From assembly GCA_001873285.1 (NCBI GenBank), contig MNYV01000157.1, forward strand, positions 1 through 15,082: DNA of 15,082 bases. The letters run 5' to 3'. Below the pieces are notes generated by a model that made no database searches, had not been told where the DNA came from, and saw nothing but the letters and a program-made list of their open reading frames with translations. Shown piece after piece: positions 1-8,008 of this stretch. The position numbers and the translations under genes were made by a program. The DNA is from Nitrospirae bacterium CG2_30_53_67. GTDB taxonomy: Bacteria > CG2-30-53-67. Every line of letters begins with the position of its first letter. Positions within the stretch are counted from its first letter, which is position 1.

Positions 1-2
1 CT

Positions 3-1850
3 TATGGGTTTCTTTCTGGCCTGATTGTGGGAAAAAACAGCTTTTTCCCGTCATCGCTGCTGAACTATTCGTCCTTCATGGATACGGTGGGCATTCCCGT
101 CCAGGTCTTTCGCGCCGTCTGCGCTGTGATGATCGCGTACAACATGACCCGAATTCTGAAAATATTCGACTGGGAAACCAGAGAGAGCTTACGGGAAGCC
201 CGGGACTCCCTGGAGATCCGCATCAGGGAAAGGACGGAAGAACTCGAGGAATCCAATAAGGCGCTAAAGATGGAGATGGCCGAGCGCAGGCTGACCGAAG
301 AAAGGGTCAAGAAATCTGAAGATTTTATCAAAAACATCCTCGAGAGCGTGGACCAGGGGTTCGTCGTGATCGACCCTGAATACAGAATCGTCACCGCGAA
401 TAAGGCCTATTGCAGACAGATGAAGCGGTCAGTGGAGGAGATGATCGGCAGACACTGTTATGAGGTATCGCACCGTATCGACAGGCCATGCTACGAAAAT
501 GGAGAAACGTGCACGGCAAGGAGCGTCTTTGACACGGGAGAGTCTCATTCGGCCGTTCATACCCACCATGATAAAGACGGTAGACCCGTTTATGTTGAAA
601 CAGCCTCTTATCCCATGAAAGATAAGTCCGGAAGAACCGTATCGGTCATCGAAACCCTTTCCGACATCACCGAGAAAAGAAAACTTGAAGAAGAGCTCCT
701 TCAGGCGCAGAAGATGGAATCCATCGGCCGTTTTGCCGGCGGGGTGGCCCATGATTTCAACAACATCCTGTCGGCGATTCTCGGCTACAGCGATCTGGCG
801 CTGAGCGATCTTCCCGGAGACCACCCGCTGGCCGAGACCCTTGGAATCATCAAGGATTCCGCTGTAAAAGCGGCGGCGCTTACAGGACAGATTCTGGCCT
901 TCAGCCGAAAGCAGGTGCTCGACAAGAAAGCGGTCAGCATGAATACCCTCATCGAAAACACGGCCAAGATGCTCCGCAGGATGATCGGCGAGGACATTGT
1001 GCTTGAGCTCAAACTCAAGTCCCCGATCATGAATATCACGGCTGATCCCAACTCCATGGAACAGGTCCTGATGAACCTTGCGGTCAATGCACGGGACGCC
1101 ATGCCGTCAGGGGGCCGTCTCATGATTGAGACGGAGGATGTCATACTGAATGAAGACGATTCAGATCGGGGAGATGGGATCAAACCGGGCGCATACGTGA
1201 TGCTCTCCATAACCGATACGGGGGAAGGGATGAGTCCTGATGTCCAGAAAAAGATATTCGAGCCCTTCTTTACGACCAAGGAAAAAGGCAAAGGAACCGG
1301 CCTTGGACTGGCCATGATCTACGGCATCGTGAAACAGCATAACGGACATATTTCCGTATACAGCGAACCCGGAAATGGAACAACCTTCAAGATCTATCTG
1401 CCGGTTTCGGAGGAGGATGTCATAGAGGAAGATCCGAATCCATCGGACGAAATACCCCGCGGGAAAGAGACCATCATGATCGTGGATGATGACGCATCGG
1501 TTCGAAGGCTGGTGGTGGACATGCTTGAACCGCTGGGCTATCGGCTCTTCGGCGCCTCAAGCGGATCTGAGGCCATGCAAATCCTGAATACCTTTGCAGG
1601 GGATATTGACCTTTTGCTGACGGATGTCATCATGCCCGGTATGAACGGTAAACAACTGGCCGATGCCTTCCGATCCATGCATCCCGGGGCCAAGGTGATC
1701 TTCATGTCGGGTTACACGGCAGAAATGATTGACCGTCACGGGGCATTCCCCCCGGGAGTCGCACTGTTTCAAAAACCCCTGACCATGAAAAAACTGGCGA
1801 AAAAACTAAGAGAGATTCTGGATCAGGAAACCACGAAAGCAAAACATTAA
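3..1850 (+). CDS. Hybrid sensor histidine kinase (PAS-HisKA-HATPase-REC), 5' end missing
   Basis: Membrane-linked two-component kinase that should autophosphorylate and pass the phosphate to its own receiver. The frame is open to the left edge, so the first possible internal start (GTG at 27) is probably not the real one; residues below count from that GTG. A hydrophobic segment at about 20-43 looks like the last helix of a membrane sensor. A coiled coil (about 50-95) and a PAS domain (about 97-222, cysteines 144, 155 and 162) follow. The HisKA H-box has His242 in the GGVAHDFNN context. The ATPase shows an N-box (NLAVNARDAM), a G1 box (DTGEGM), FEPFFTTK and a G2 box (GKGTGLGLAM). The C-terminal receiver keeps acidic DDD residues, phosphoacceptor Asp533 (LLTDVIMPGMNG) and the late Lys in FQKPLT. 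The signal sensed cannot be told. The 135-base gap and a promoter separate it from rpiB, so functional linkage is unlikely. Confidence 0.93.
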   Translation, partial: YGFLSGLIVGKNSFFPSSLLNYSSFMDTVGIPVQVFRAVCAVMIAYNMTRILKIFDWETRESLREARDSLEIRIRERTEELEESNKALKMEMAERRLTEERVKKSEDFIKNILESVDQGFVVIDPEYRIVTANKAYCRQMKRSVEEMIGRHCYEVSHRIDRPCYENGETCTARSVFDTGESHSAVHTHHDKDGRPVYVETASYPMKDKSGRTVSVIETLSDITEKRKLEEELLQAQKMESIGRFAGGVAHDFNNILSAILGYSDLALSDLPGDHPLAETLGIIKDSAVKAAALTGQILAFSRKQVLDKKAVSMNTLIENTAKMLRRMIGEDIVLELKLKSPIMNITADPNSMEQVLMNLAVNARDAMPSGGRLMIETEDVILNEDDSDRGDGIKPGAYVMLSITDTGEGMSPDVQKKIFEPFFTTKEKGKGTGLGLAMIYGIVKQHNGHISVYSEPGNGTTFKIYLPVSEEDVIEEDPNPSDEIPRGKETIMIVDDDASVRRLVVDMLEPLGYRLFGASSGSEAMQILNTFAGDIDLLLTDVIMPGMNGKQLADAFRSMHPGAKVIFMSGYTAEMIDRHGAFPPGVALFQKPLTMKKLAKKLREILDQETTKAKH

Positions 1851-1921
1851 ACAACCTGCATCCGGCCCCATTCATTTTAACCTGAAATGATTTCGTAAAA
1901 ACACAGAAGACCTCTTTTTCC

Positions 1922-1951
1922 TTGACATAAACAAATGAAATTCAGTAACAT
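1922..1951 (+). promoter_or_regulatory. Candidate sigma70-type promoter for the rpiB-glyA block
   Basis: A perfect TTGACA -35 hexamer (1922-1927) is followed after 18 bases by TAACAT (1946-1951, four of six matches to TATAAT). The surrounding gap is clearly more A+T-rich than the flanking genes. Transcription would begin near 1958, leaving a leader of roughly 28 bases with an AGGA at 1972-1975 before the rpiB ATG. It is the only intergenic promoter in the window I would call. The weak -10 is the main doubt. Confidence 0.5.
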
Positions 1952-1985
1952 TACAAAGTTTTAAATGCATTAGGAATGTTTTTAC

Positions 1986-2444
1986 ATGAAAATAGCCATC
2001 GGCGCCGATCACGGCGGTTTTGAGTTGAAAAAAACCCTCCTGGAGACCCTGAGAGGACTCGGGTATCCTGTGACGGATTTCGGGTGTCACAGCACGGAGT
2101 CCGTGGACTACCCGGATTTTGCCGAAAAGGTGGCTCGGGGCGTCTCCGAAGGGCTCTTTGACCGGGGAATCCTGATCTGCGGGACCGGCATCGGGATGTC
2201 CATCGCCGCGAACAAGTTCCCGAATGTCCGGTGCGCCCTCTGCCATAATCTCTATACGGCCCGCCTCTCCAGAGAACATAACGATGCCAACATTCTCGCC
2301 ATGGGTGAACGGGTGATCGGGGCCGGGATCGCAAGAGAAATGGTCAAGATCTTCCTGGAGACGGCGTTTGAAGGGGGGAGACATATGAGACGCGTGGATA
2401 AAATCAAGGCCTTGGATAAATATTCGGAGAGATCGTGTCCTTAG
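1986..2444 (+). CDS. rpiB: Ribose-5-phosphate isomerase B
   Basis: Cytosolic enzyme interconverting ribose-5-phosphate and ribulose-5-phosphate in the non-oxidative pentose phosphate pathway, linking sugar metabolism to nucleotide precursors. The 152 residues match the usual length of the RpiB/LacAB family. The start reads [11 protein letters not shown] (Asp8, His9, phosphate/ring-binding region). The hallmark ICGTGIGMS loop follows with Cys65, the expected catalytic base, then [26 protein letters not shown] with His97, the residue implicated in ring opening. An AGGA at 1972-1975 lies 10 bases before the ATG. The coding sequence overlaps the glyA start by 10 bases, so the two are probably translationally coupled. 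RpiB next to glyA is a common arrangement in bacteria. An allose- or galactose-6-phosphate isomerase role is possible within the family but less likely here. Confidence 0.95.
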   Translation: MKIAIGADHGGFELKKTLLETLRGLGYPVTDFGCHSTESVDYPDFAEKVARGVSEGLFDRGILICGTGIGMSIAANKFPNVRCALCHNLYTARLSREHNDANILAMGERVIGAGIAREMVKIFLETAFEGGRHMRRVDKIKALDKYSERSCP

Positions 2445-3688
2445 ATTTTCTACGGGAAGCGGATCCTGAAGTGGCGGATGCCCTGCAAAACGAGGCGATC
2501 CGGGAGAATGAACAGATCGTCCTGATCGCCTCGGAGAACTATGTCAGTGAAAACGTGCTTTCCGTTCAGGGCTCGATCATGACCAACAAGTATGCCGAAG
2601 GCTATCCCGGAAAGCGGTACTACGGCGGCTGTGATTACGTGGATCGTGTGGAAGATCTGGCCAGGGAACGAGCCAAAGAGATCTTCGGCGCCGAGCATGC
2701 GAATGTCCAGCCCCATTCGGGGACATCGGCCAACCTGGCCGTTTATCTCACCGTATTGAAACCGGGCGACAGAATTCTCGGGATGTCGCTCGCCCACGGC
2801 GGCCACCTGAGCCACGGCGCCGCGGTCAATGTTTCCGGACAGCTTTACGAGCCCTTCACCTACGGGGTTTCCAGGGAGACGGGCCGGATCGACTACGATG
2901 AACTCAGACAGATCGCACGTTCCTTCAAGCCGAAGATGATCGTGGCCGGGGCATCGGCCTATTCCAGGACCATCGACTTTGAAAAGTTCCGAGAGATCGC
3001 AGACGAGGTCGGCGCCTACCTGATGGCGGATATCGCCCATATCGCCGGACTCATCGCCGCAGGTCTGCATCCCAACCCCGCACCCTATGCGGATTTCGTC
3101 ACCAGCACCACCCATAAGACCCTGCGCGGCCCGAGGGGCGGGCTGATCCTCTGCAAAGAGCGGTATGCCAAATCCATAGACCGGATGATCTTCCCGGGAC
3201 TTCAGGGCGGCCCCCTCATGCATATCATCGCCGCCAAGGCCGTGGCCTTCAAGGAGGCCATGACACCCGCCTTCAAAGAGTACCAGGCACAGATCATCCG
3301 GAATGCAAAGGCCATGGCATCGGAATTCACGGAAAAGGGATACCGGATCGTCTCAGGAGGCACGGACAACCATCTGATGCTTGTGGACTTGAGCGGCAAC
3401 GGGATGACCGGAGACCGGGCGGAGAAGGTCCTCGACCGGACGGGGATCTCCCTGAATAAAAACGTGATCCCCTTCGACACGGCCCCGCCGGCGGTCACCA
3501 GCGGGATCCGGGTCGGCGCCCCCATCATCACCACCCGGGGGATGAAGGAAAATGAGGCCCGTCAAATCGTGGGATTCATCGACCGGGTCCTTAAGAACAT
3601 GGATCATGAAAAAGTTTTGAAGGAGGTTCATGAGGATGTCAGACAGCTCTGCAAGAAGTTCCCTGTCTATAGCGGCAGACTCAATTAG
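2435..3688 (+). CDS. glyA: Serine hydroxymethyltransferase
   Basis: PLP enzyme converting serine and tetrahydrofolate to glycine and 5,10-methylene-THF, the main source of one-carbon units for thymidylate, purines and methionine. Length (417 aa) is that of typical bacterial SHMT. Family signatures appear in order: [12 protein letters not shown] near 33, [20 protein letters not shown] near 53, QPHSGTSAN near 93, GGHLSHGA near 122, [15 protein letters not shown] near 198, and the PLP-lysine loop [12 protein letters not shown] with Lys228. The start is GTG at 2435, inside the end of rpiB; it fits the usual N terminus ([12 protein letters not shown]), but the GGAGAG at 2426-2431 is only three bases upstream, which suggests dependence on rpiB translation. 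The stop is followed by the dCMP deaminase gene after 31 bases. Methylene-THF made here is the co-substrate for turning the neighbour's product dUMP into dTMP. Confidence 0.97.
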   Translation: MSLDFLREADPEVADALQNEAIRENEQIVLIASENYVSENVLSVQGSIMTNKYAEGYPGKRYYGGCDYVDRVEDLARERAKEIFGAEHANVQPHSGTSANLAVYLTVLKPGDRILGMSLAHGGHLSHGAAVNVSGQLYEPFTYGVSRETGRIDYDELRQIARSFKPKMIVAGASAYSRTIDFEKFREIADEVGAYLMADIAHIAGLIAAGLHPNPAPYADFVTSTTHKTLRGPRGGLILCKERYAKSIDRMIFPGLQGGPLMHIIAAKAVAFKEAMTPAFKEYQAQIIRNAKAMASEFTEKGYRIVSGGTDNHLMLVDLSGNGMTGDRAEKVLDRTGISLNKNVIPFDTAPPAVTSGIRVGAPIITTRGMKENEARQIVGFIDRVLKNMDHEKVLKEVHEDVRQLCKKFPVYSGRLN

Positions 3689-3704
3689 CGGTCTATCCGC
3701 CGCC

Positions 3705-3712
3705 GGGAGGAG
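3705..3712 (+). promoter_or_regulatory. Shine-Dalgarno fixing the dCMP deaminase start
   Basis: GGGAGGAG lies 7 bases before the ATG at 3720. The frame is open further upstream to an ATG at 3630, but that start would sit 59 bases inside glyA and adds 30 residues with no deaminase similarity. This strong site therefore decides for 3720. Confidence 0.75.
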
Positions 3713-3719
3713 CCGGATC

Positions 3720-4178
3720 ATGAAACGCCCGTCCTGGGAAGAGTATTTTATGGACATCACCCACATGGTCAAGAGCCGCTCGACCTGCCTTCGAAGGCAT
3801 ATCGGGGCCGTCATCGTGAAGGATAAGAATATCCTGGCCACCGGCTATAACGGCGCGCCGTCCGGGACTCGGCACTGCCTGGATATCGGCTGCCTCAGGG
3901 AAAAAATGAACATTCCCTCCGGGGAGCGGCACGAACTCTGCAGGGCCCTGCATGCGGAACAGAACGCCATTATCCAGGCCGCGAAGCACGGGGTCAGCAT
4001 CGACGGGGCCGACTTGTACTGCACAAACCTCCCCTGTCTCATCTGCTCCAAGATGATCATCAATGCAGGGATCAGGAGAATCTTTTACGAAGGGGACTAC
4101 CCGGATCCTCTGTCCAGGGAAATGCTCATGGAAGCCGGAGTGGAATTAATTCAATGTCAGGAGAGCGGCACGGAATAA
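3720..4178 (+). CDS. Deoxycytidylate (dCMP) deaminase, ComEB family
   Basis: Zinc enzyme of the cytidine deaminase fold that converts dCMP to dUMP, the substrate of thymidylate synthase. The 152 residues from the ATG at 3720 fit the ComEB/dCMP deaminase family. The active site is complete: HAEQNAI gives zinc ligand His78 and catalytic Glu80, and LPCLIC gives Cys106 and Cys109. The [10 protein letters not shown] segment between the two motifs resembles the extra metal-binding insertion of dCMP deaminases, separating this protein from plain cytidine or tRNA adenosine deaminases. The N-terminal [29 protein letters not shown] stretch is also typical. It sits 31 bases after glyA and before nrdR, a context of deoxynucleotide supply. 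Allosteric control by dCTP and dTTP is known for the family but cannot be read here. The names comEB and dcd are both used for such genes, so no symbol is given. Confidence 0.92.
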   Translation: MKRPSWEEYFMDITHMVKSRSTCLRRHIGAVIVKDKNILATGYNGAPSGTRHCLDIGCLREKMNIPSGERHELCRALHAEQNAIIQAAKHGVSIDGADLYCTNLPCLICSKMIINAGIRRIFYEGDYPDPLSREMLMEAGVELIQCQESGTE

Positions 4179-4184
4179 AATTGA

Positions 4185-4243
4185 GAGACGAAACCACAGA
4201 GTGCACAGAGCAATACTCTGTGTTCTCTGTGGTTAGATTTTAA
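4185..4243 (+). repeat. Dispersed palindromic element, copy 1 (full length)
   Basis: Near-perfect hairpin with 19-base arms: AACCACAGAGTGCACAGAG (4192-4210), loop CAATA (4211-4215), and CTCTGTGTTCTCTGTGGTT (4216-4234). Only two central positions fail to pair, one of them a possible G-T. Each arm holds CACAGAG twice at a 9-base period. The stem is preceded by GAGACGA and followed by AGATTTTAA. It starts six bases after the dCMP deaminase stop and ends about 30 bases before the nrdR ATG. The same element occurs at 8009-8044 and 13339-13398. A T-rich tail after the stem could give weak termination or mRNA processing between the two genes; that role is inference. Confidence 0.85.
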
Positions 4244-4273
4244 CAATACGAAAACGACCCCAAGGAGGCCTCT

Positions 4274-4774
4274 ATGAAATGTCCTTTTTGCGGCCATGTG
4301 GAAGACAAGGTCGTGGACTCGAGACTGAGGCGTGAAGGGGATGCAATCCGGCGGCGGAGGGAGTGCCTTTCCTGCCGGCGGCGATTCACCACCCATGAAC
4401 GGGTGGAGGACATCCTCCCCATGGTGATCAAGAAAGACAACCGGCGGGAGCCCTTCGACCGGAAAAAGATCATGGACGGCATGGTCAGGGCCTGCGAAAA
4501 ACGCAGCGTGAGCATGGATACCATCGAGGCCATCGTGGACCGGATTGAGCGGAAATTCCAGGACAGGATGGAAAAAGAGATCCGGAGTGAGGAGATCGGT
4601 GAAGAAGTCATGAGAGCGCTCCATGAAACCGATGACGTGGCCTATGTGCGGTTTGCATCCGTCTATCGCTCGTTCAAGGACCTGAATGACTTTATGAATG
4701 AGCTGGAAGAAATCCTGAAGCTCCGGGAGCAGGGAAAAACCAAGACCGTGGACAACAAAGAGGCCGTGCCTTGA
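4274..4774 (+). CDS. nrdR: Transcriptional repressor NrdR
   Basis: Nucleotide-sensing repressor of ribonucleotide reductase operons; binding of ATP/dATP sets its oligomer state and DNA binding. Domains are classic: an N-terminal zinc ribbon with Cys3, Cys6, Cys31 and Cys34 (CPFC and CLSC) and the [18 protein letters not shown] signature, then an ATP-cone from about residue 48 ([16 protein letters not shown]) to about 140 ([17 protein letters not shown]). Length (166 aa) is slightly above the usual 150-160. An AAGGAGG Shine-Dalgarno (4262-4268) lies five bases before the ATG. I saw no obvious NrdR box in the intergenic regions here, so its targets are presumably elsewhere. In many relatives nrdR is followed by riboflavin biosynthesis genes; here the next genes are rnf. 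Confidence 0.96.
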   Translation: MKCPFCGHVEDKVVDSRLRREGDAIRRRRECLSCRRRFTTHERVEDILPMVIKKDNRREPFDRKKIMDGMVRACEKRSVSMDTIEAIVDRIERKFQDRMEKEIRSEEIGEEVMRALHETDDVAYVRFASVYRSFKDLNDFMNELEEILKLREQGKTKTVDNKEAVP

Positions 4775-4822
4775 ACTGGATTGGAGAGGCCTGATCCACA
4801 GGGTTGAAGAGAGAGTTCTTTC

Positions 4823-6145
4823 GTGAAAACATTAACCTTTCCTGCCGGGGGAATACACCCCCCTGAAGAAAAGCGCTATACGGAACACAAGGCTATCGAG
4901 GATGCGCCCCTTCCCCGCCGGGCCGTGGTCCCCATGCAGCAGCATATCGGGGCCCCCTGTGTGCCCTTGGTCAAGGCCAAGGACCAGGTCCTCAAGGGAC
5001 AGCGGATCGGCGAGCCCAAGGGATTTGTCTCCGCGCCGGTCCATGCCCCTGTCTCCGGCACGGTGACCGCCGTCACCGAAATGCCGCATCCCATCGGACG
5101 GGAGGTTCTCTCCGTGGTCATCGAATCAGACGGAGAAGACCGCTGGGTCCCGGGGATCACCGAAACCACGGATTTCCTCTCCCTCACACCCGATCAGTTG
5201 AAGACCAGGATCTTCGAAGCCGGGATCGTGGGCATGGGCGGAGCCACATTCCCCACGCACGTGAAGCTCTCTCCGCCCAAGGAGAAACCCATTGACGCCG
5301 TGATCGTCAACGGCGTGGAATGCGAACCCTTTCTCACGGCCGACCACCGGCTGATGCTCGAATATCCCGAGGAGATCCTGGGGGGATTGCGCATCCTGAT
5401 GGCCGTCCTTGGAGTCAAGAAGGGGTTCATCGGAATTGAATCGAACAAACCGGATGCGATAGAGAAATTTGAAAAGATCACGGCTTCTATTGAAGCGATC
5501 CAGGTCTGCCCCCTGAAGGTCAAGTATCCCCAGGGAGCCGAGAAACAGTTGATCAAGGCCGTGCTCGGGAGAGAGGTCCCCTCCGGAGGTCTCCCCATGG
5601 ACGTGGGTGTGGTGGTCCACAATGTGGGGACCGCAGCGGCCGTCTATAGGGCGGTCCGGTTCGGGGTTCCCATGATCGAACGGATCACTACGGTCTCCGG
5701 GCCCGGAATCAACAGCCCAAAAAATCTGCGGGTGAGGATCGGGACCCCCTTCTCGGATATCATGGCGTTCTGCGGCGGGATCAAGGGGAAGGCCGGAAAG
5801 GTCCTTGCCGGAGGCCCCATGATGGGGATCGCGCAATATACCCTGGACGTCCCTGTCATCAAGGGGACATCCGGTATCCTGGTCTTCCGTGAAGAGGACC
5901 TCAGTCTCTCGGATTCCAACACCTGCATACGCTGCGGGAGATGCCTGGAGGCATGCCCCATGCAGATCAACCCGAGCCTCCTGGGAATCTATGTGGAGGC
6001 CGGAGAAATGAATGAGCTTGAGATCCATCACGTGCTCGACTGCATTGAATGCGGTTGCTGCGCCTTTGTCTGTCCTGCCAGGCGGCCCTTGGTTCATCTG
6101 CTTCGCTACGGCAAGACCGAGGTTCTGGCCGGAAAGAAAAAATAG
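4823..6145 (+). CDS. rnfC: Rnf complex subunit RnfC (iron-sulfur, NADH-side)
   Basis: Peripheral cytoplasmic subunit of the Rnf ferredoxin:NAD+ oxidoreductase, which couples electron flow between ferredoxin and NAD to Na+ or H+ movement; RnfC is the site of NAD(H) contact. The N-terminal region starts TFPAGGIHPPEEK and has a lipoyl-like barrel with HAPVSGTV near 75. The glycine-rich GIVGMGGATFPTHVKL segment (about 135) and VNGVECEPFLTADHRLML (about 158) belong to the Nqo1-like FMN/NADH fold. Two 4Fe-4S motifs close the protein: Cys368, 371, 374, 378 (CIRCGRCLEACP) and Cys407, 410, 413, 417 (CIECGCCAFVCP). Its 440 aa is the short form, lacking the long Ala/Lys-rich tail of enterobacterial RsxC. 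The start is GTG with a weak GAGAG site; it lies 48 bases after nrdR with no terminator seen. rnfD follows after 59 bases. Confidence 0.95.
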   Translation: MKTLTFPAGGIHPPEEKRYTEHKAIEDAPLPRRAVVPMQQHIGAPCVPLVKAKDQVLKGQRIGEPKGFVSAPVHAPVSGTVTAVTEMPHPIGREVLSVVIESDGEDRWVPGITETTDFLSLTPDQLKTRIFEAGIVGMGGATFPTHVKLSPPKEKPIDAVIVNGVECEPFLTADHRLMLEYPEEILGGLRILMAVLGVKKGFIGIESNKPDAIEKFEKITASIEAIQVCPLKVKYPQGAEKQLIKAVLGREVPSGGLPMDVGVVVHNVGTAAAVYRAVRFGVPMIERITTVSGPGINSPKNLRVRIGTPFSDIMAFCGGIKGKAGKVLAGGPMMGIAQYTLDVPVIKGTSGILVFREEDLSLSDSNTCIRCGRCLEACPMQINPSLLGIYVEAGEMNELEIHHVLDCIECGCCAFVCPARRPLVHLLRYGKTEVLAGKKK

Positions 6146-6204
6146 GGGATGAAAATCGGCCTTAACCGGACAGGCCCCCAACGCGGACAGGAAAACACAA
6201 ATCC

Positions 6205-7302
6205 ATGGAAGAGAACACACAAGAACCGACAAGCGGACAAGAGGCAAAAAAAACAGAAGGAAAAAAATCTGCGGATAAGGTCCCGAAAAAACCCGAGGCT
6301 CCGGCCGAGCCCATGGTCCTTGCCTCCTCTCCTCACATCACAAGCGGCGAGACCATTCCATACCTGATGACCCAGGTCATCCTGGCCCTGATCCCCGGGC
6401 TCCTCGTTGGAATTTATTTCTTCGGCATGGATGCGCTCCGGGTGCTGGCCATCACCACGGCCTCGGCTGTGGGCTTTGAGGCCCTGATCCAGCGGCTCAT
6501 GAAGAAGAAAATCACGATTAGGGACCGAAGCGCCGCAGTCACCGGGATCCTCCTTGCGATGAACCTCCCGTCCGGCGCCCCGTGGTGGCTCTGCATGATC
6601 GGAAGCGCCTTCGCCATCCTGATCTGCAAGCATCTCTACGGCGGACTCGGCTACAATCCCTTCAACCCGGCCTTGGCGGCCCGTGTCTTTCTCCTCATCT
6701 CCTGGCCTATTCAGATGACCCGATGGCCCGTTCCTCACCCTGCATTCGAACACGCGGTTGACGCTGTGACCGGGGCCACCCCTCTGGGAAGAATGAAGGA
6801 ATCTCTGCTCATGCACGGGAACCTCTCCGGCATAGCCGACATCCCATGGATGGATCCCTTCCTGGGGTACGTGGGGGGAAGCCTCGGGGAAATTTCGGCC
6901 CTGGCCTTGATCGTCGGGGGCCTTTACCTGATCGCAAGGCGCGTGATCACCTGGCACATCCCGGCCGGCTTCCTGGGCACGGTGGCCGTCACCGCCGCAA
7001 TATTTCATCAGATCGACCCGGCAAGGTACGCCTCTCCGCTGTTTCATCTCGTAACCGGAGGGCTGATCCTGGGCGCCTTCTTTATGGCCACGGACCTGGT
7101 CACCAGCCCTGTGACGCGCCGGGGGATGGTGATCTTCGGCATCGGATGCGGCCTGATCACCATGATGATCCGGTACTGGGGCGGGTATCCCGAGGGGGTC
7201 TCTTTCTCCATCCTCCTCATGAATGCCGCGACCCCTCTGATCGACCGATGGGTGAAACCGAGGATATTCGGAACCGTCCGTGGAAAAAAGGCCCGGGAAT
7301 AG
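6205..7302 (+). CDS. rnfD: Rnf complex subunit RnfD (FMN-bearing membrane subunit)
   Basis: Integral membrane subunit related to NqrB/RnfD, carrying a covalently bound FMN in the ion-pumping electron path. From about residue 37 the family pattern begins (MVLASSPHITSGETIPYLMTQVILALIPG), followed by many hydrophobic helices. The flavinylation motif VTGATPL places the expected FMN-carrying Thr at 192; ApbE would attach it, but no apbE is in view. GYNPFNPALAARVFLL is a further hallmark. The first 36 residues are a hydrophilic Lys/Glu/Pro-rich extension that most RnfD proteins lack. An ATG at 6313 would remove it but has no ribosome-binding site, whereas the chosen ATG at 6205 has AGGA 12 bases upstream. 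The gap to rnfG is 89 bases with no clear element. Confidence 0.93.
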   Translation: MEENTQEPTSGQEAKKTEGKKSADKVPKKPEAPAEPMVLASSPHITSGETIPYLMTQVILALIPGLLVGIYFFGMDALRVLAITTASAVGFEALIQRLMKKKITIRDRSAAVTGILLAMNLPSGAPWWLCMIGSAFAILICKHLYGGLGYNPFNPALAARVFLLISWPIQMTRWPVPHPAFEHAVDAVTGATPLGRMKESLLMHGNLSGIADIPWMDPFLGYVGGSLGEISALALIVGGLYLIARRVITWHIPAGFLGTVAVTAAIFHQIDPARYASPLFHLVTGGLILGAFFMATDLVTSPVTRRGMVIFGIGCGLITMMIRYWGGYPEGVSFSILLMNAATPLIDRWVKPRIFGTVRGKKARE

Positions 7303-7391
7303 GTCATTAAAAACGGATCATCTCCAAAAGAGCGGATGAAAACATCAGGACTCAAATCCCGGGGTCCCGAATAAGCAAAAGGGAAGAGACG

Positions 7392-7991
7392 ATGCGCAAT
7401 GAGATGTTCAAGATGGTTCTGGTTCTGACCCTTTTCTGCGTGGTGGCTGCCGGCCTTCTGGCCAAGGTCAATGACATCACCAGGGCGCCCATTGCCGAGG
7501 CCAAGGCCGAGGAGACGCGGCAGGCCCTCCGCGGTGTGCTCCCTCCCTTTGACAACAAGGTCGACGAAGAATTTGTTGAAAAGAAGATCGGCATAGACAA
7601 GAAAGGAAACGATGTCATGACAAAGGTCTATACCGCCAAACAGCAAGGAAAGATCATCGGAAGGGCCTTTGTGGTGGTAGCGCACGACGGCTATGGCGGA
7701 GATATTGAAATCATGATGGGCGTCAGCCCGGAAGGAAAGATCACCGGTATCGAGATTCTCAGCCTGAGTGAAACCCCCGGCCTGGGCGCCAAGATTGCAA
7801 GTGTTGAGACCTGGCCAGGGAGGGGAAGCGGCCCCGGAGGACTGATAGGCAAGTCCCTGGAAAATAACCTGAAGGTCAAAAAAGACGGCGGTGAGATCGA
7901 TCAGATCACCGGGGCCACCATCTCGCCGAGGGCCGTGGTCAGCGCGGTAAAAAAAGGGCTTGAATTTCACAAACATGAGTTTCAGGGATAA
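7392..7991 (+). CDS. rnfG: Rnf complex subunit RnfG (covalent FMN, periplasmic)
   Basis: Single-span membrane protein whose FMN-binding domain faces the periplasm and relays electrons in Rnf. One hydrophobic helix (about residues 6-25) is followed by a soluble FMN-binding domain. It contains GYGGDIEIMMGVSPEGKITGIEILSLSETPGLGAKI and the flavinylation motif ITGATISPRAVV, with the expected FMN-carrying Thr at 176. Length (199 aa) is usual. A GGGAAGAG site lies just upstream of the ATG. It lies between rnfD and rnfE, the standard order, with 89- and 81-base gaps; the second gap holds a copy of the dispersed palindrome. NqrC is the related alternative, but the neighbours are Rnf and not Nqr genes. 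Confidence 0.94.
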   Translation: MRNEMFKMVLVLTLFCVVAAGLLAKVNDITRAPIAEAKAEETRQALRGVLPPFDNKVDEEFVEKKIGIDKKGNDVMTKVYTAKQQGKIIGRAFVVVAHDGYGGDIEIMMGVSPEGKITGIEILSLSETPGLGAKIASVETWPGRGSGPGGLIGKSLENNLKVKKDGGEIDQITGATISPRAVVSAVKKGLEFHKHEFQG

Positions 7992-8008
7992 GCCCTGGTT
8001 CCGGCAAG

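Noticed and set aside
1872-1890. Possible terminator after the histidine kinase (TCATTT/AAATGA)
   Set aside because: Only a 6-bp A+T-rich stem with no T-run; too weak to call.
3630-3719. Upstream ATG extending the dCMP deaminase by 30 residues
   Set aside because: It would lie inside glyA, has no deaminase similarity, and a strong Shine-Dalgarno stands directly before the ATG at 3720.
4192-4234. CRISPR-like or NrdR-box reading of the CACAGAG repeats
   Set aside because: There are no regularly spaced repeats with unique spacers, and the sequence does not match the A+T-rich NrdR box. It is a hairpin element with relatives elsewhere in the window.
5126-6247. Long minus-strand open frame (373 codons) opposite rnfC
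   Set aside because: It mirrors the codon pattern of rnfC, a clear family member; composition is Asp/His/Gly-rich with no recognisable domain. Antisense frames are expected in this G+C-rich DNA.
6149-6367. Small plus-strand frame of 72 codons just after rnfC
   Set aside because: Mostly overlaps rnfD in another frame, is very Arg/Lys-rich, and has only a GGGG before its ATG. A coding role cannot be supported.
6106-7047. Minus-strand open frame (313 codons) opposite rnfD
   Set aside because: Antisense to well-supported rnfD, Gly/Arg/His-rich and without domain features.
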